DNA of 33,694 nucleotides from Candidatus Brocadiia bacterium (GTDB lineage: Bacteria; Planctomycetota; PUPC01; DSUN01): NCBI GenBank assembly GCA_016782825.1, contig JADHXT010000003.1:1-33694 (forward strand), given 5' to 3'. Numbering within the stretch: the first letter of the stretch is position 1; the number at the start of each line of letters is the position of its first letter. The notes below the pieces were generated by a model that saw only the letters and a list, made by a program, of their open reading frames with translations, had not been told where the DNA came from and did no database searches. The position numbers and the translations under genes are program-made. Shown one piece after another: positions 14,621 through 22,573 of this stretch.

Positions 14621-16408
14621 GTGGCACGTAACGTGGCCTGGGGCATCGACATCGGAGAATCGGCGATCAAGGTCGTCCAGCTCCGCAAGAGTGGCGATTC
14701 GGTCGTCGTGCAAGACCACCGCACCATCGCGTGTGCCGCGCGGCCCGAAGAGGCCCAAGGCGCCGACAAAGACTACCGCATCCGCAATGCCATCGCCACG
14801 CTCCTGGAACAAGTAGACATCAAGGGCACCGTGGTCGTCTCCATCTCCGGCCAGGAGGTGTTTCCCCGCTTCCTGCCGCTGCCGCCGGTGGAGGCGAAGC
14901 GCATCCCCGAAGTGGTGCGCTACGAGGCCCGCACCTCCATGCCCTTCCCCATCGAAGAGGTGGTGTGGGACTACCAGCCCCTCGACGAGCACCCCGAGCC
15001 CGGCGAAGAAATCGAAGTGGCCCTCTTCGCCATCAAGCGCGCCACCGTCTACGGCTATCTGGCCAACCTGCGGCTCGCGCACCTCGTGCCCGATATCCTC
15101 GAGATTGGCCCCCTCGCCCTCTACAACCTGCTGTGCTACGACCGCGACATCGATGTGGGCACCGTGGTCATCGACGTGGGCGCCGGCAACACCGACCTGC
15201 TCATCATCGACGGCGACCGCTTCTGGACCCGCAACGTGTCCATCTCCGGCAACGACATTACCCGCGCGCTTCAGGAAAAGTACCAGATCTCCTTCGAGGA
15301 GGCCGAGCAGCTCAAGCAAAAGGCCGCCGACTCGAAGCAGGCCGAGAAGCTCTTCGGCGTCATGCGCCCCATCGTGGACGACCTGCTCGGCGAAATCCAG
15401 CGGTCCATCGGCTACTACAAAGCCCAGACGCACAACGTGCGCATCGAGCGCGTCATCCTCCTGGGCAATGTGTTTCGCCTCGAGCCCCTGGTGGGCTACT
15501 TCCGCGAGAGCCTGGACGACTACGACGTGGCCCGCATCGGCGGGCTGCAACGCATGCGCGTGGCCGGCGCCGACCCCGCCGAGTTTGCCCCCGAAGTGGG
15601 CAACTACGGCGTGGCCATCGGCCTGGCCCTCCAGGGCCTCGGCCTGGGCCGCGTGACCATCGACATGATGCCGTCGGATGTCATCCGCCAGCGCCTCATC
15701 AAGCAAAAGCTCCCCTACGCCGCCGCCGCCGTGGGCCTCCTGGCCGTGCCGATCTTCCTCGGCTTCGGCTCGGCCGCGAGCGACGTGTCCACCTACGACA
15801 CCAAGGTGAAGGAAGTGGTGCCGAAAATCCAGCGGTACCAACAGCTTGCGGCCGAGGAGAAGAAGGCCGCGAACCTGGAGCCCATGGCCAGCCAGCTCGA
15901 GGCCATCAGCAGCATCGGCCAGGGGCGGGCCGAATGGCCCCTGTACATGAATAGCCTCAACGAGGCCCTCCGTCAGGTGCCACGCAACCGCTTCCTTCTG
16001 CGGCGCATCCTCCACCTGGGCGATGGCACCGCCGCCCCCGGCATGGCGGGCGGAGGAGGGCTCGGACGCGGCGCGCGGCGAGCCCCACGCCCCGCGGCAG
16101 CGGAAGACAAGCTGCAGGAAGACGCCGTGACGCTCCTGCTCGAATTCGAGAGCGACCAGCGCTTCATCGTGGCCGACACCCGACTGCTCGAGCAATACTT
16201 CATCGGGCAGGCCTACGTGCGGAAAGTGGAGTTTGGCGAAGTGCGTCAGATGGCCGGCCAGATGGGCGGCGCGGCCGGGGGCCGCGAGGGCCTGATCCGC
16301 AACGCGGCCGATAGCGTGTGGGTCTCCTCGGTCACCGTCGTCTTCAGCATGCAGCCCCTCAAGGAGAGCCAGCCGTCTGCACCCGACAAGGCCGGCAATC
16401 GCAAGTAG
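14621..16408 (+). CDS. PilM-PilN fusion (GspL-like), type IV pilus/T2SS-like assembly protein
   Basis: This 595-residue protein begins with a PilM-type actin-like ATP-binding domain: GIDIGESAIKVVQL near the start, VVIDVGAGNTDLLIIDGD from about 183, and VGNYGVAIGLALQGLG near 330. A single membrane helix follows (about 364-383), then a coiled-coil stretch and a PilN-like periplasmic part with a Gly/Ala-rich linker (about 467-497). PilM and PilN are usually separate, cytoplasmic ring and bitopic partner; joining them gives the architecture of GspL in type II secretion. The start is GTG at 14621, with AAGGAG eight bases upstream. It is the first gene of the secretin cluster, under a perfect promoter, with a strong leader hairpin. 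Confidence 0.85.
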   Translation: MARNVAWGIDIGESAIKVVQLRKSGDSVVVQDHRTIACAARPEEAQGADKDYRIRNAIATLLEQVDIKGTVVVSISGQEVFPRFLPLPPVEAKRIPEVVRYEARTSMPFPIEEVVWDYQPLDEHPEPGEEIEVALFAIKRATVYGYLANLRLAHLVPDILEIGPLALYNLLCYDRDIDVGTVVIDVGAGNTDLLIIDGDRFWTRNVSISGNDITRALQEKYQISFEEAEQLKQKAADSKQAEKLFGVMRPIVDDLLGEIQRSIGYYKAQTHNVRIERVILLGNVFRLEPLVGYFRESLDDYDVARIGGLQRMRVAGADPAEFAPEVGNYGVAIGLALQGLGLGRVTIDMMPSDVIRQRLIKQKLPYAAAAVGLLAVPIFLGFGSAASDVSTYDTKVKEVVPKIQRYQQLAAEEKKAANLEPMASQLEAISSIGQGRAEWPLYMNSLNEALRQVPRNRFLLRRILHLGDGTAAPGMAGGGGLGRGARRAPRPAAAEDKLQEDAVTLLLEFESDQRFIVADTRLLEQYFIGQAYVRKVEFGEVRQMAGQMGGAAGGREGLIRNAADSVWVSSVTVVFSMQPLKESQPSAPDKAGNRK

Positions 16409-16456
16409 CACCGCCGAGCGCCACGCGGGACCACACTGGTCGAGGAACACAATCCT

Positions 16457-18127
16457 ATGTTATTTCTGAAGAAGCATGTCTTCTGGATGCTCATTGTCCT
16501 CGCCCTCCTGGCCGAAGGGGGCCTCACCTACGTTCTCGTGGGCAAACAGACCGACGCGCGCGCCATGCGCAAGGAGTACGAGCAGAAGAAGCAGCAGCTC
16601 GATACCTTCGAGCGCAAGCCCCCCGGCCAGCCCAAAGTGCTCAAGGCCCTCGGCGAACGTAAGGCCGCCGTCCGCGACGAACTCACCGACTGCCTCCTGT
16701 TCCTCTGGCACCGCGGAGAGGCCCTCGAGCAGCTCTTCGACGACGAGCGTCTCGCCGCGGCCAACGTGACGCCGTGGAGCCGCCACGTGGAAATGGGCAT
16801 GGGCCGCTTCAAGCTCCTCTACCAAAACACCTACGACGCCCACGTCGAGAAGCTCGCGCCCAAGATGGAGAAGGTGCTGATCGGCCGCGAGGCGTTGGGC
16901 CTGGCGCCGAGCAACTTCTTCACACTCACCGACATTCGCATCGGCGATATCTTCAGCGCCCAGAAGAAGTTCTGGGTGCTCAAGGAAATCGTCGACATCG
17001 CCGCCGACTCCAACATGGCCAGCCTCGCCAAGGTGCAGGTCACACGCGAAGCCCTTGATGGACCGGCCCGCGGCCGGGCCGCGCCCACCCGCAAGGGCAC
17101 GCTGCAAAGCGCCGTCAGCGTGCAGCTCATCGTGCGGTGCGAGTACCCCAAGCTCAGCAACTTCGTCGAAAGGCTCCATGCCTCGTCCCTCGGCATCCGG
17201 ATCCTCTCCGTTAACAACATCCAGCGCGCGGCGGGCGTCGCGGCGGCCGGGTCAGAGTTCGCGCCCACGATGCGCGCGCCCCGGATGCCCGGCCCCCCCA
17301 TGATGCCGCGCCCGGGAGGCATGAGCGCGGAACGGGGCCTCGAGGGCGGCGTCGCCATCCCGGGCACCCCCCGCCGCCCCATCGCCCCTGGGGCACCGGG
17401 CATCGTCCCCGCGGAAGTGCCTGTGGCCGCGCGCAGCGCCAAGGCAGGCGAAGTGGTGCGGCAGCTCGTCGAGGCCCAGATCCTCTGCGAGGTGCCCGAC
17501 GTCAATCTCGATATCTACCAGGTGGCCTTCAGCAAAGCCGCCTTCCCCAAGAAGTCCGACGTCAAGAAGTGGGCCGAGCAACAGGTGGCGGCCGCGGAGG
17601 CCATCCTGCTGCGAGCCAAGACCACTCGGGCGGCCCGATGGGCCGACGCCGCCATCCAGAAGCTCCCCGCGCCACCGCCCGAGAAGGCCGCCGAGCCAGG
17701 CAAGGCCGCCGCTCCAGCAGCGGCCACCAAGCCTCACACTCTCGTGGCCTACCCGGGCACGCCGTACGAGCGCGAGTATGTCGTGAGCGACCCGGCCCTG
17801 GCCCGCACGTGGCTCGCGAACGTCGCCAGCTACGAAGTGCTCCACGTGCGGGCACTCAAGGCCTTCTGGGAGTACGTGTTGGCCGCGCTCGGCACCGAGC
17901 GCACCAGCACCCGCGACGGCGTGGTCATCACCTTCCGCGACAAGAGCCACTTCGACGCCGACGCAGCCAACATGTATGAGCAGACCCTCACCGTGGCACT
18001 TGTCAAGCCAGGCACGCCCAGGAAGGCGAGCAAGCCGCGGCCCGTAACCGTCAAGTTCGGCCTCGCAGTCTTCACCCCTGACGAAAGCGCCAGAGGCCAG
18101 CAAATCTGGAAGGGGTTCGAGCGCTAG
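16457..18127 (+). CDS. PilO-like single-pass membrane protein with long C-terminal extension
   Basis: This 556-residue protein has an N-terminal membrane helix (about 8-28, VFWMLIVLALLAEGGLTYVL), then a charged coiled-coil region. Around 218-256 lies a PilO-like ferredoxin-fold signature (VSVQLIVRCEYPKLSNFVERL, then IRILSVNNI). A Met/Pro/Gly-rich linker (about 267-318) leads to an unfamiliar C-terminal region of about 230 residues. In type IV pili PilO pairs with PilN and links the inner membrane to the secretin; the gene order here (PilM-PilN, then PilO-like) agrees. It is more than twice the usual PilO length, so the C-terminal half may replace a missing partner such as PilP. GAGGA lies upstream of the ATG. 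The PilO assignment rests on one segment plus context. Confidence 0.65.
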   Translation: MLFLKKHVFWMLIVLALLAEGGLTYVLVGKQTDARAMRKEYEQKKQQLDTFERKPPGQPKVLKALGERKAAVRDELTDCLLFLWHRGEALEQLFDDERLAAANVTPWSRHVEMGMGRFKLLYQNTYDAHVEKLAPKMEKVLIGREALGLAPSNFFTLTDIRIGDIFSAQKKFWVLKEIVDIAADSNMASLAKVQVTREALDGPARGRAAPTRKGTLQSAVSVQLIVRCEYPKLSNFVERLHASSLGIRILSVNNIQRAAGVAAAGSEFAPTMRAPRMPGPPMMPRPGGMSAERGLEGGVAIPGTPRRPIAPGAPGIVPAEVPVAARSAKAGEVVRQLVEAQILCEVPDVNLDIYQVAFSKAAFPKKSDVKKWAEQQVAAAEAILLRAKTTRAARWADAAIQKLPAPPPEKAAEPGKAAAPAAATKPHTLVAYPGTPYEREYVVSDPALARTWLANVASYEVLHVRALKAFWEYVLAALGTERTSTRDGVVITFRDKSHFDADAANMYEQTLTVALVKPGTPRKASKPRPVTVKFGLAVFTPDESARGQQIWKGFER

Positions 18128-18180
18128 CCGCCGGCACCGTTGCCGGGCCGCACGTCTCGCACCGTCGAAGGGAATCGTTT

Positions 18181-19890
18181 ATGAGCCTCCAGGGCATCAA
18201 AGATGTGGCCTTCCACCACGGCGAGAAGGTCGTGCTGGGAGCCGTCCTGATCTTCGTCGGGCTCAACGCATACAGCCACTTCACCGGTGGAGAAGAAGGG
18301 GCGGGGGGCGTCGGCCCCATCGATATCCGAGGGGCCGACGGCGTGTCCAGAGCCATCGACCCCGCGTTCGTCCAGGCCGCGCTCCCCTACGTGGAGCCCG
18401 TCGAGATCGCCACCCCACGGCGCACCCCCTTCTGGGCCCCCATGACCGTCTTGCTGCCCCCGATCGCCGATCTCCAAGAAAAAGAGAACACCAAGGCCAC
18501 CCGCAAGTGCGGCTCCACCATCGTAGGCAGCCCGCGGCTCGTGCCGCTCACGCCCGCCGAGCAGAGGGCATACATGCCCCGCGGTGCCACGGGCCAGCCG
18601 TGCGAGGTGAACGTGGGGGTGGACCCGAAAGCCAAGGACACGCTGACGTTCGAGGTCGTCCGCCACGGCCATTGGGTGGCGTACGAAGCGCTGCTGGCCA
18701 ACGAGAACAAGTGCCGCGTCCTGGTCAAGGCGGCCCGCGCCGGCATCGTGTATGGCGACCGCATCGTGATGCCCACCGTCGATGCCGAGCCGTGCAAGGA
18801 AGAGAAGCTTGGCCTGGTGGTCCTGCGCTTCAAGCAGCCACCCAAGCCCGAGACACCCGAGGACGATAACGCCACCACCATCATCCGGTGGCATCTGGCC
18901 ACGGAGTACCGCATCTACCGCCAGAGCGAGTTTGACGAGAAACGCATCCTTCTCGCACGCCTCTCCGCCCAGGGCCGCCGCGGCACCGTCGACCCCGTCG
19001 GCCGCCGCACGCCGCGTGCTCCGGCCGGCTACCCGGGCGGCTACCCCGGCGCCCCGCCAGGAGGCCGGCCCGGCGTCTCCCCCGAAAGGGGAGCCGAGGG
19101 CCTCGTGCCCATCCGGCCCGGCGCGGTGCGGCCGGGCGCCGCGGTGGAAGAGCGCAGGCCCGCCGAAGCCGAGGCTGCGAAGGAAGGCGAGTACATCTAC
19201 TCCGACCGCACGGTCGAATCCGAAATGCTCTACCGCTACTGGATCGAGGCTTTTACCACCATAGCCGTGGGCGACGGCCCGTCCAAGGAGCTCAAGGAAG
19301 AGCTCGAGCCCTTCCGCGTCCGCACCAAGCAGAAGTTCTCTTTCAGATACGTGGGCGGCACCTACGACAAGGCCCACATCGTGGTCTACATCGGCCAGCC
19401 CATCCCCGAGTCCAACTCGAGGACCTTCCAGGTGCCGATCGGCGCCCGGATCGGCGACCTGCCTCTGGCCGAGACGCCGGAGACGCCAGCCGCCACCGAA
19501 CCCCGGCCTGGGGCCGAATCCATCGAGACGGCCAAAGGCGATCCCTTCGAGTTCGTGACGCGCTACGTGCTCGTGGACATCATCCCTGACGCCTATCGCG
19601 TCGTGCCCCACGAGCGAGCCGTCTCGCGTCGCGACGAGGACGGCAAAGTGGTCTTCATCAAGGAAACCGTTCTGCGCGAGGAAGTGGCCCGACAGATCAT
19701 CATCCGCGACCGAAAGAACCGCCTGTTGACCTTGTGGTACGAGCGCCCGATCAGGACGGCGCCGGCCAAGCCCAAGGCCGACCGACGGCCAGGATACCCG
19801 CCGACTCCCCGCCCACGCACCCCGCGGCGACCGGCTCCCGGCCTCAGGCCACGCCCAGACATGCCCGAGCAGCCTAGAGTCATCCGGTAA
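18181..19890 (+). CDS. Single-pass membrane protein with FN3-like segments, possible PilP-like connector
   Basis: This 569-residue protein is not recognised as a whole. An N-terminal amphipathic stretch (FHHGEK) and a membrane helix (about 19-33) are followed by a long, probably periplasmic region. Residues about 222-262 (TEYRIYRQSEFDEKRILLARL) and about 338-361 (YSDRTVESEMLYRYWIEAFT) resemble the two halves of a fibronectin type III domain, split by a Pro/Gly/Arg-rich insert of about 75 residues. The C-terminus is a basic, Pro/Arg-rich tail. It lies between the PilO-like and first secretin genes, where pil loci usually encode PilP, the inner-membrane-to-secretin connector. A connector role is inference from position and topology. 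Its ribosome site (AAGGGA) is weak. Confidence 0.6.
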   Translation: MSLQGIKDVAFHHGEKVVLGAVLIFVGLNAYSHFTGGEEGAGGVGPIDIRGADGVSRAIDPAFVQAALPYVEPVEIATPRRTPFWAPMTVLLPPIADLQEKENTKATRKCGSTIVGSPRLVPLTPAEQRAYMPRGATGQPCEVNVGVDPKAKDTLTFEVVRHGHWVAYEALLANENKCRVLVKAARAGIVYGDRIVMPTVDAEPCKEEKLGLVVLRFKQPPKPETPEDDNATTIIRWHLATEYRIYRQSEFDEKRILLARLSAQGRRGTVDPVGRRTPRAPAGYPGGYPGAPPGGRPGVSPERGAEGLVPIRPGAVRPGAAVEERRPAEAEAAKEGEYIYSDRTVESEMLYRYWIEAFTTIAVGDGPSKELKEELEPFRVRTKQKFSFRYVGGTYDKAHIVVYIGQPIPESNSRTFQVPIGARIGDLPLAETPETPAATEPRPGAESIETAKGDPFEFVTRYVLVDIIPDAYRVVPHERAVSRRDEDGKVVFIKETVLREEVARQIIIRDRKNRLLTLWYERPIRTAPAKPKADRRPGYPPTPRPRTPRRPAPGLRPRPDMPEQPRVIR

Positions 19891-19906
19891 CCGATGGAGA
19901 ATCGGG

Positions 19907-19935
19907 TTGACCCATCCCGTGTATTCCGCTAGAAT
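19907..19935 (+). promoter_or_regulatory. Internal promoter before the first secretin gene
   Basis: TTGACC and TAGAAT are separated by 17 bases. The secretins and motor genes could therefore be expressed apart from the inner-membrane platform genes. Confidence 0.6.
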
Positions 19936-19970
19936 AAGCCCTGCTTTTCACCTTGCCAGCCGCACAGGCT

Positions 19971-19987
19971 CCTCCGATGTCAGGAGG
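19971..19987 (+). promoter_or_regulatory. Leader hairpin with anti-Shine-Dalgarno arm, secretin 1
   Basis: CCTCC (19971-19975) can pair with GGAGG at 19983-19987, or with the true ribosome site AAAGGAGG at 20004-20011. The ten-base word GGCTCCTCCG (19967-19976) also occurs in the leader of the first cluster gene (14580-14589). Confidence 0.35.
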
Positions 19988-20017
19988 CGTCCCTGCGACC
20001 ATGAAAGGAGGCGTGGT

Positions 20018-22501
20018 GTGCCTGCGCCGAATGCCCACCGATCCCCCGAAGCTGCCCTGAGCTCGCCCATGCGACGCACCGCTGCCCTCGTGCTGGGAGG
20101 GGCGCTGCTCCTGCCGCTGTTGCTTGCGGCCGCGGCGCGAGCAGGCGATGCCGATCGGCTGGCGCAAGTGCGGCAGAAGGCCATGGCCTCCGACCAGGAA
20201 AAGCAGCGCCAGTTCAGCATCCTCCTCGATCAAGGCCGCCATTTCCTCCAGAACAACGACTACGAACAAGCCGGCCGCGTGCTCGCGCAGGCCGCACGCC
20301 TCCGCCCCGACGACGCCACCTGCCGCCGCCTTGTCGCCGAGGCCCGCACGGGCCTCGCCTCCGCCGCCAAGCCCGACGAAATCCTCGACCGCGCGAGAGC
20401 CAAGTGGCAGGGACGCAATGCCACGCTCCGCCGCGAGCTCGACCAGAGCCTCTTCGAGGCCGAGCAAGCCCTCCACAAAGGGCAGGTCGCACGGGCCAAG
20501 CAGCACGCCCGTCTCGCCCTCCACGGCGCTACCTACATCAAGGACGCCGCCGTCGTCAGCGAGTTCCGCTCCCGCGCCGAGCGCATCCTGGCCACCGCCG
20601 ACAGCAAGGCCAGCGGCACCGCAGCCGCCCAGCGGCAGGCCGCACTCGACGCCAAGCGCAAAGCCGCCCGCCACCAGTCCTCCGACGCCCTGCGCAGCGT
20701 GCGCGAGCGCGGCTGGGCCCACCTCGACAAAGGCCAGCACGTCCAAGCCCTTGTGGCCGCCGACGAGATGCTCCGTCTCGCCCCCGGCAACGAGCAGGCC
20801 CTCTTCCTGAAAAACGAGGCCCTCAAGGCCAAAGACAAGGCCGAGGGCGTCGAAGTGGCCCGCAAGGAACGCAAGGAACTCCGCGACGACCTGCTCCTGC
20901 GTCAGCTCGAGCAGGAAACCACCCTGCCGAAGGACATCCTGGAGGAGAAGGTCGTCCTCTCGGACAAGGCCATGCGCCAGAAGCACAGCGTGCACCGCCG
21001 CTCCATGGAGCCCTGGGAGCAGCGCCTGCGGGCCAAGCTGCGCGACCGCATCACCTTCGAGTTCAACGAGAGCTCCGTCACCGAAGCCTGCCGCTACCTG
21101 GCCGAAGTCACCGAGAGCACCATCCTCGTCGACCCCGCCGTCGCCAAGAGCGAGAAGCGTCTCACCCTGCCGAAGCTCAAAGACCTCACCTTCGACCACG
21201 CCCTCAAGTGGGTGTGCCGCTTCTGGGACGCCACCTACGTCGTGCGCGACCACGCCATCCTCGTCACCCGCCGCGGCGGCCAGCTCAACGAACCCATCAT
21301 CCGCGACTACGACGTGGCCGGCCTCCTCATGCCCCTCCGCAGCATCCGCACCACACTCGACAGCAGCACCCAGCTCGACGACACCGGCCCCCTGCACAAG
21401 CTCACCACCAACGGCAAGCTCGATGTCAAAGACGAGCCCATCACCAAGGGCGCCATCGGCGAGGGATGGGCCGACTTCATCCGCGCCTCCGTCGCCCCCA
21501 ACACCTGGGACAGCGGCAGGGCACGCACCCTCCAACAGCAAGTCCCCCGCTACACCATCCAGTACCGCAACGGCCGCATCGTGGTCGTCCACACCCCCGA
21601 AGTCCACGAGCAGATCGCCTCGCTCCTCGAAAACTACCGCCGCGCCCGCAACCTCCAGGTGCACATCCTCGCCCGCATCCTCAACATCGAGATGGACTAC
21701 CTCCAGCAGATCGGCGTGAACTTCCCCGGCAACCTCGGCGACCCCGATGATCCCGCCGACGACACCTTCGGCTATTTCGACCCCCGCGAGGCCCCGCCAA
21801 ACAACCCCAACCGCAACTGGCAGCGCTGGGAGATTGCCGCCAACATCGAGCACTCGCACGGCGTCGGCGAGATCCCCGAGAGCTTCAGCGAGCCCGTGGG
21901 CGGCATCCTCGTCCGATACCACTACCTCAACCACACCGACGTCACCGCCATCCTCAACGCCGTCATCAAGCACCGCAAGGGCACCCTGCTCATCGCGCCC
22001 CGTCTCACCTGCTTCAACACCCAGCGGGCCAACTTCCAGGCCCTCACCAACTACAACTACGTCCGCTCCATCTCGAGCGACGAAGAGCCCGAGATCGGCA
22101 ACGTCCCCGACGGCATCATCTTCGACGTCCAGCCCTTCATCAGCGCCGACCGCCGCAACATCACGCTCGTCCTCCAGCCGCAGCTCCGCGTGCTGCGCGG
22201 CTTCCAGTCCTTCTCCTACATCAACTCGCTCACGGGCACCCGCGACCGCTCCGTCCAGCTCCCCACCACCGAGCTCACCAGCATCGCCACCACCGTCACC
22301 GTCCCCGACGGCGGCTCGCTCATCGTCGGCGGCCTGGGCCGCGTGGTGGAAAACGCGGGCTACGCCTCGCTGCCATTCTTCTATGCCGTGCCCGGCGTTC
22401 GCTATCTTCTCCGCGACCGGCGCGACGCCGAGCGCCGCACGAGCCTCAACGTTCTCGTCACCGCCGAGATCGTCAAGGACATCTTCGAGGATGGCCAATA
22501 G
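20018..22501 (+). CDS. TPR-secretin 1 (GspD/PilQ-like outer-membrane channel)
   Basis: This 827-residue protein has a signal peptide (hydrophobic run ALVLGGALLLPLLLAAAARA) and TPR-like repeats (GRHFLQNNDYEQAGRVLAQAARL, later GWAHLDKGQHVQALVAADEML). An STN/N0-like module starts near 328, and an N-domain holds YTIQYRNGRIVVVHTPE near 511. The secretin core runs from about 644 to 822, with VPDGGSLIVGGLG near 765. Secretins form large multimeric gated pores in the outer membrane. N-terminal TPR repeats are not part of classical GspD or PilQ. The start is GTG at 20018, six bases after a perfect AAAGGAGG; the ATG at 20069 would leave that site too far away. The C-terminal gate region (VPGVRYLLRD) departs from the usual secretin motif that copy 2 keeps. 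Confidence 0.88.
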   Translation: MPAPNAHRSPEAALSSPMRRTAALVLGGALLLPLLLAAAARAGDADRLAQVRQKAMASDQEKQRQFSILLDQGRHFLQNNDYEQAGRVLAQAARLRPDDATCRRLVAEARTGLASAAKPDEILDRARAKWQGRNATLRRELDQSLFEAEQALHKGQVARAKQHARLALHGATYIKDAAVVSEFRSRAERILATADSKASGTAAAQRQAALDAKRKAARHQSSDALRSVRERGWAHLDKGQHVQALVAADEMLRLAPGNEQALFLKNEALKAKDKAEGVEVARKERKELRDDLLLRQLEQETTLPKDILEEKVVLSDKAMRQKHSVHRRSMEPWEQRLRAKLRDRITFEFNESSVTEACRYLAEVTESTILVDPAVAKSEKRLTLPKLKDLTFDHALKWVCRFWDATYVVRDHAILVTRRGGQLNEPIIRDYDVAGLLMPLRSIRTTLDSSTQLDDTGPLHKLTTNGKLDVKDEPITKGAIGEGWADFIRASVAPNTWDSGRARTLQQQVPRYTIQYRNGRIVVVHTPEVHEQIASLLENYRRARNLQVHILARILNIEMDYLQQIGVNFPGNLGDPDDPADDTFGYFDPREAPPNNPNRNWQRWEIAANIEHSHGVGEIPESFSEPVGGILVRYHYLNHTDVTAILNAVIKHRKGTLLIAPRLTCFNTQRANFQALTNYNYVRSISSDEEPEIGNVPDGIIFDVQPFISADRRNITLVLQPQLRVLRGFQSFSYINSLTGTRDRSVQLPTTELTSIATTVTVPDGGSLIVGGLGRVVENAGYASLPFFYAVPGVRYLLRDRRDAERRTSLNVLVTAEIVKDIFEDGQ
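21544..21600 (+). repeat. 57-bp segment identical between the two secretin genes (copy 1)
   Basis: It is identical, synonymous sites included, to 24061-24117. It encodes the PRYTIQYRNGRIVVVHTP strand pair just before the N-domain of both secretins. Confidence 0.9.
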
Positions 22502-22573
22502 CCTCTCTGCTGCACGCCGTAGCGGGCCGCCGCACCCCTGCGCGGCAGCCGGCTCACCGAAGGAGACCCACAC

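Noticed and set aside
20069..20071. ATG start for secretin 1, directly at the signal peptide
   Set aside because: The only good ribosome site (20004-20011) is placed for the GTG at 20018. The ATG would still give a normal signal peptide, so this choice is not certain.
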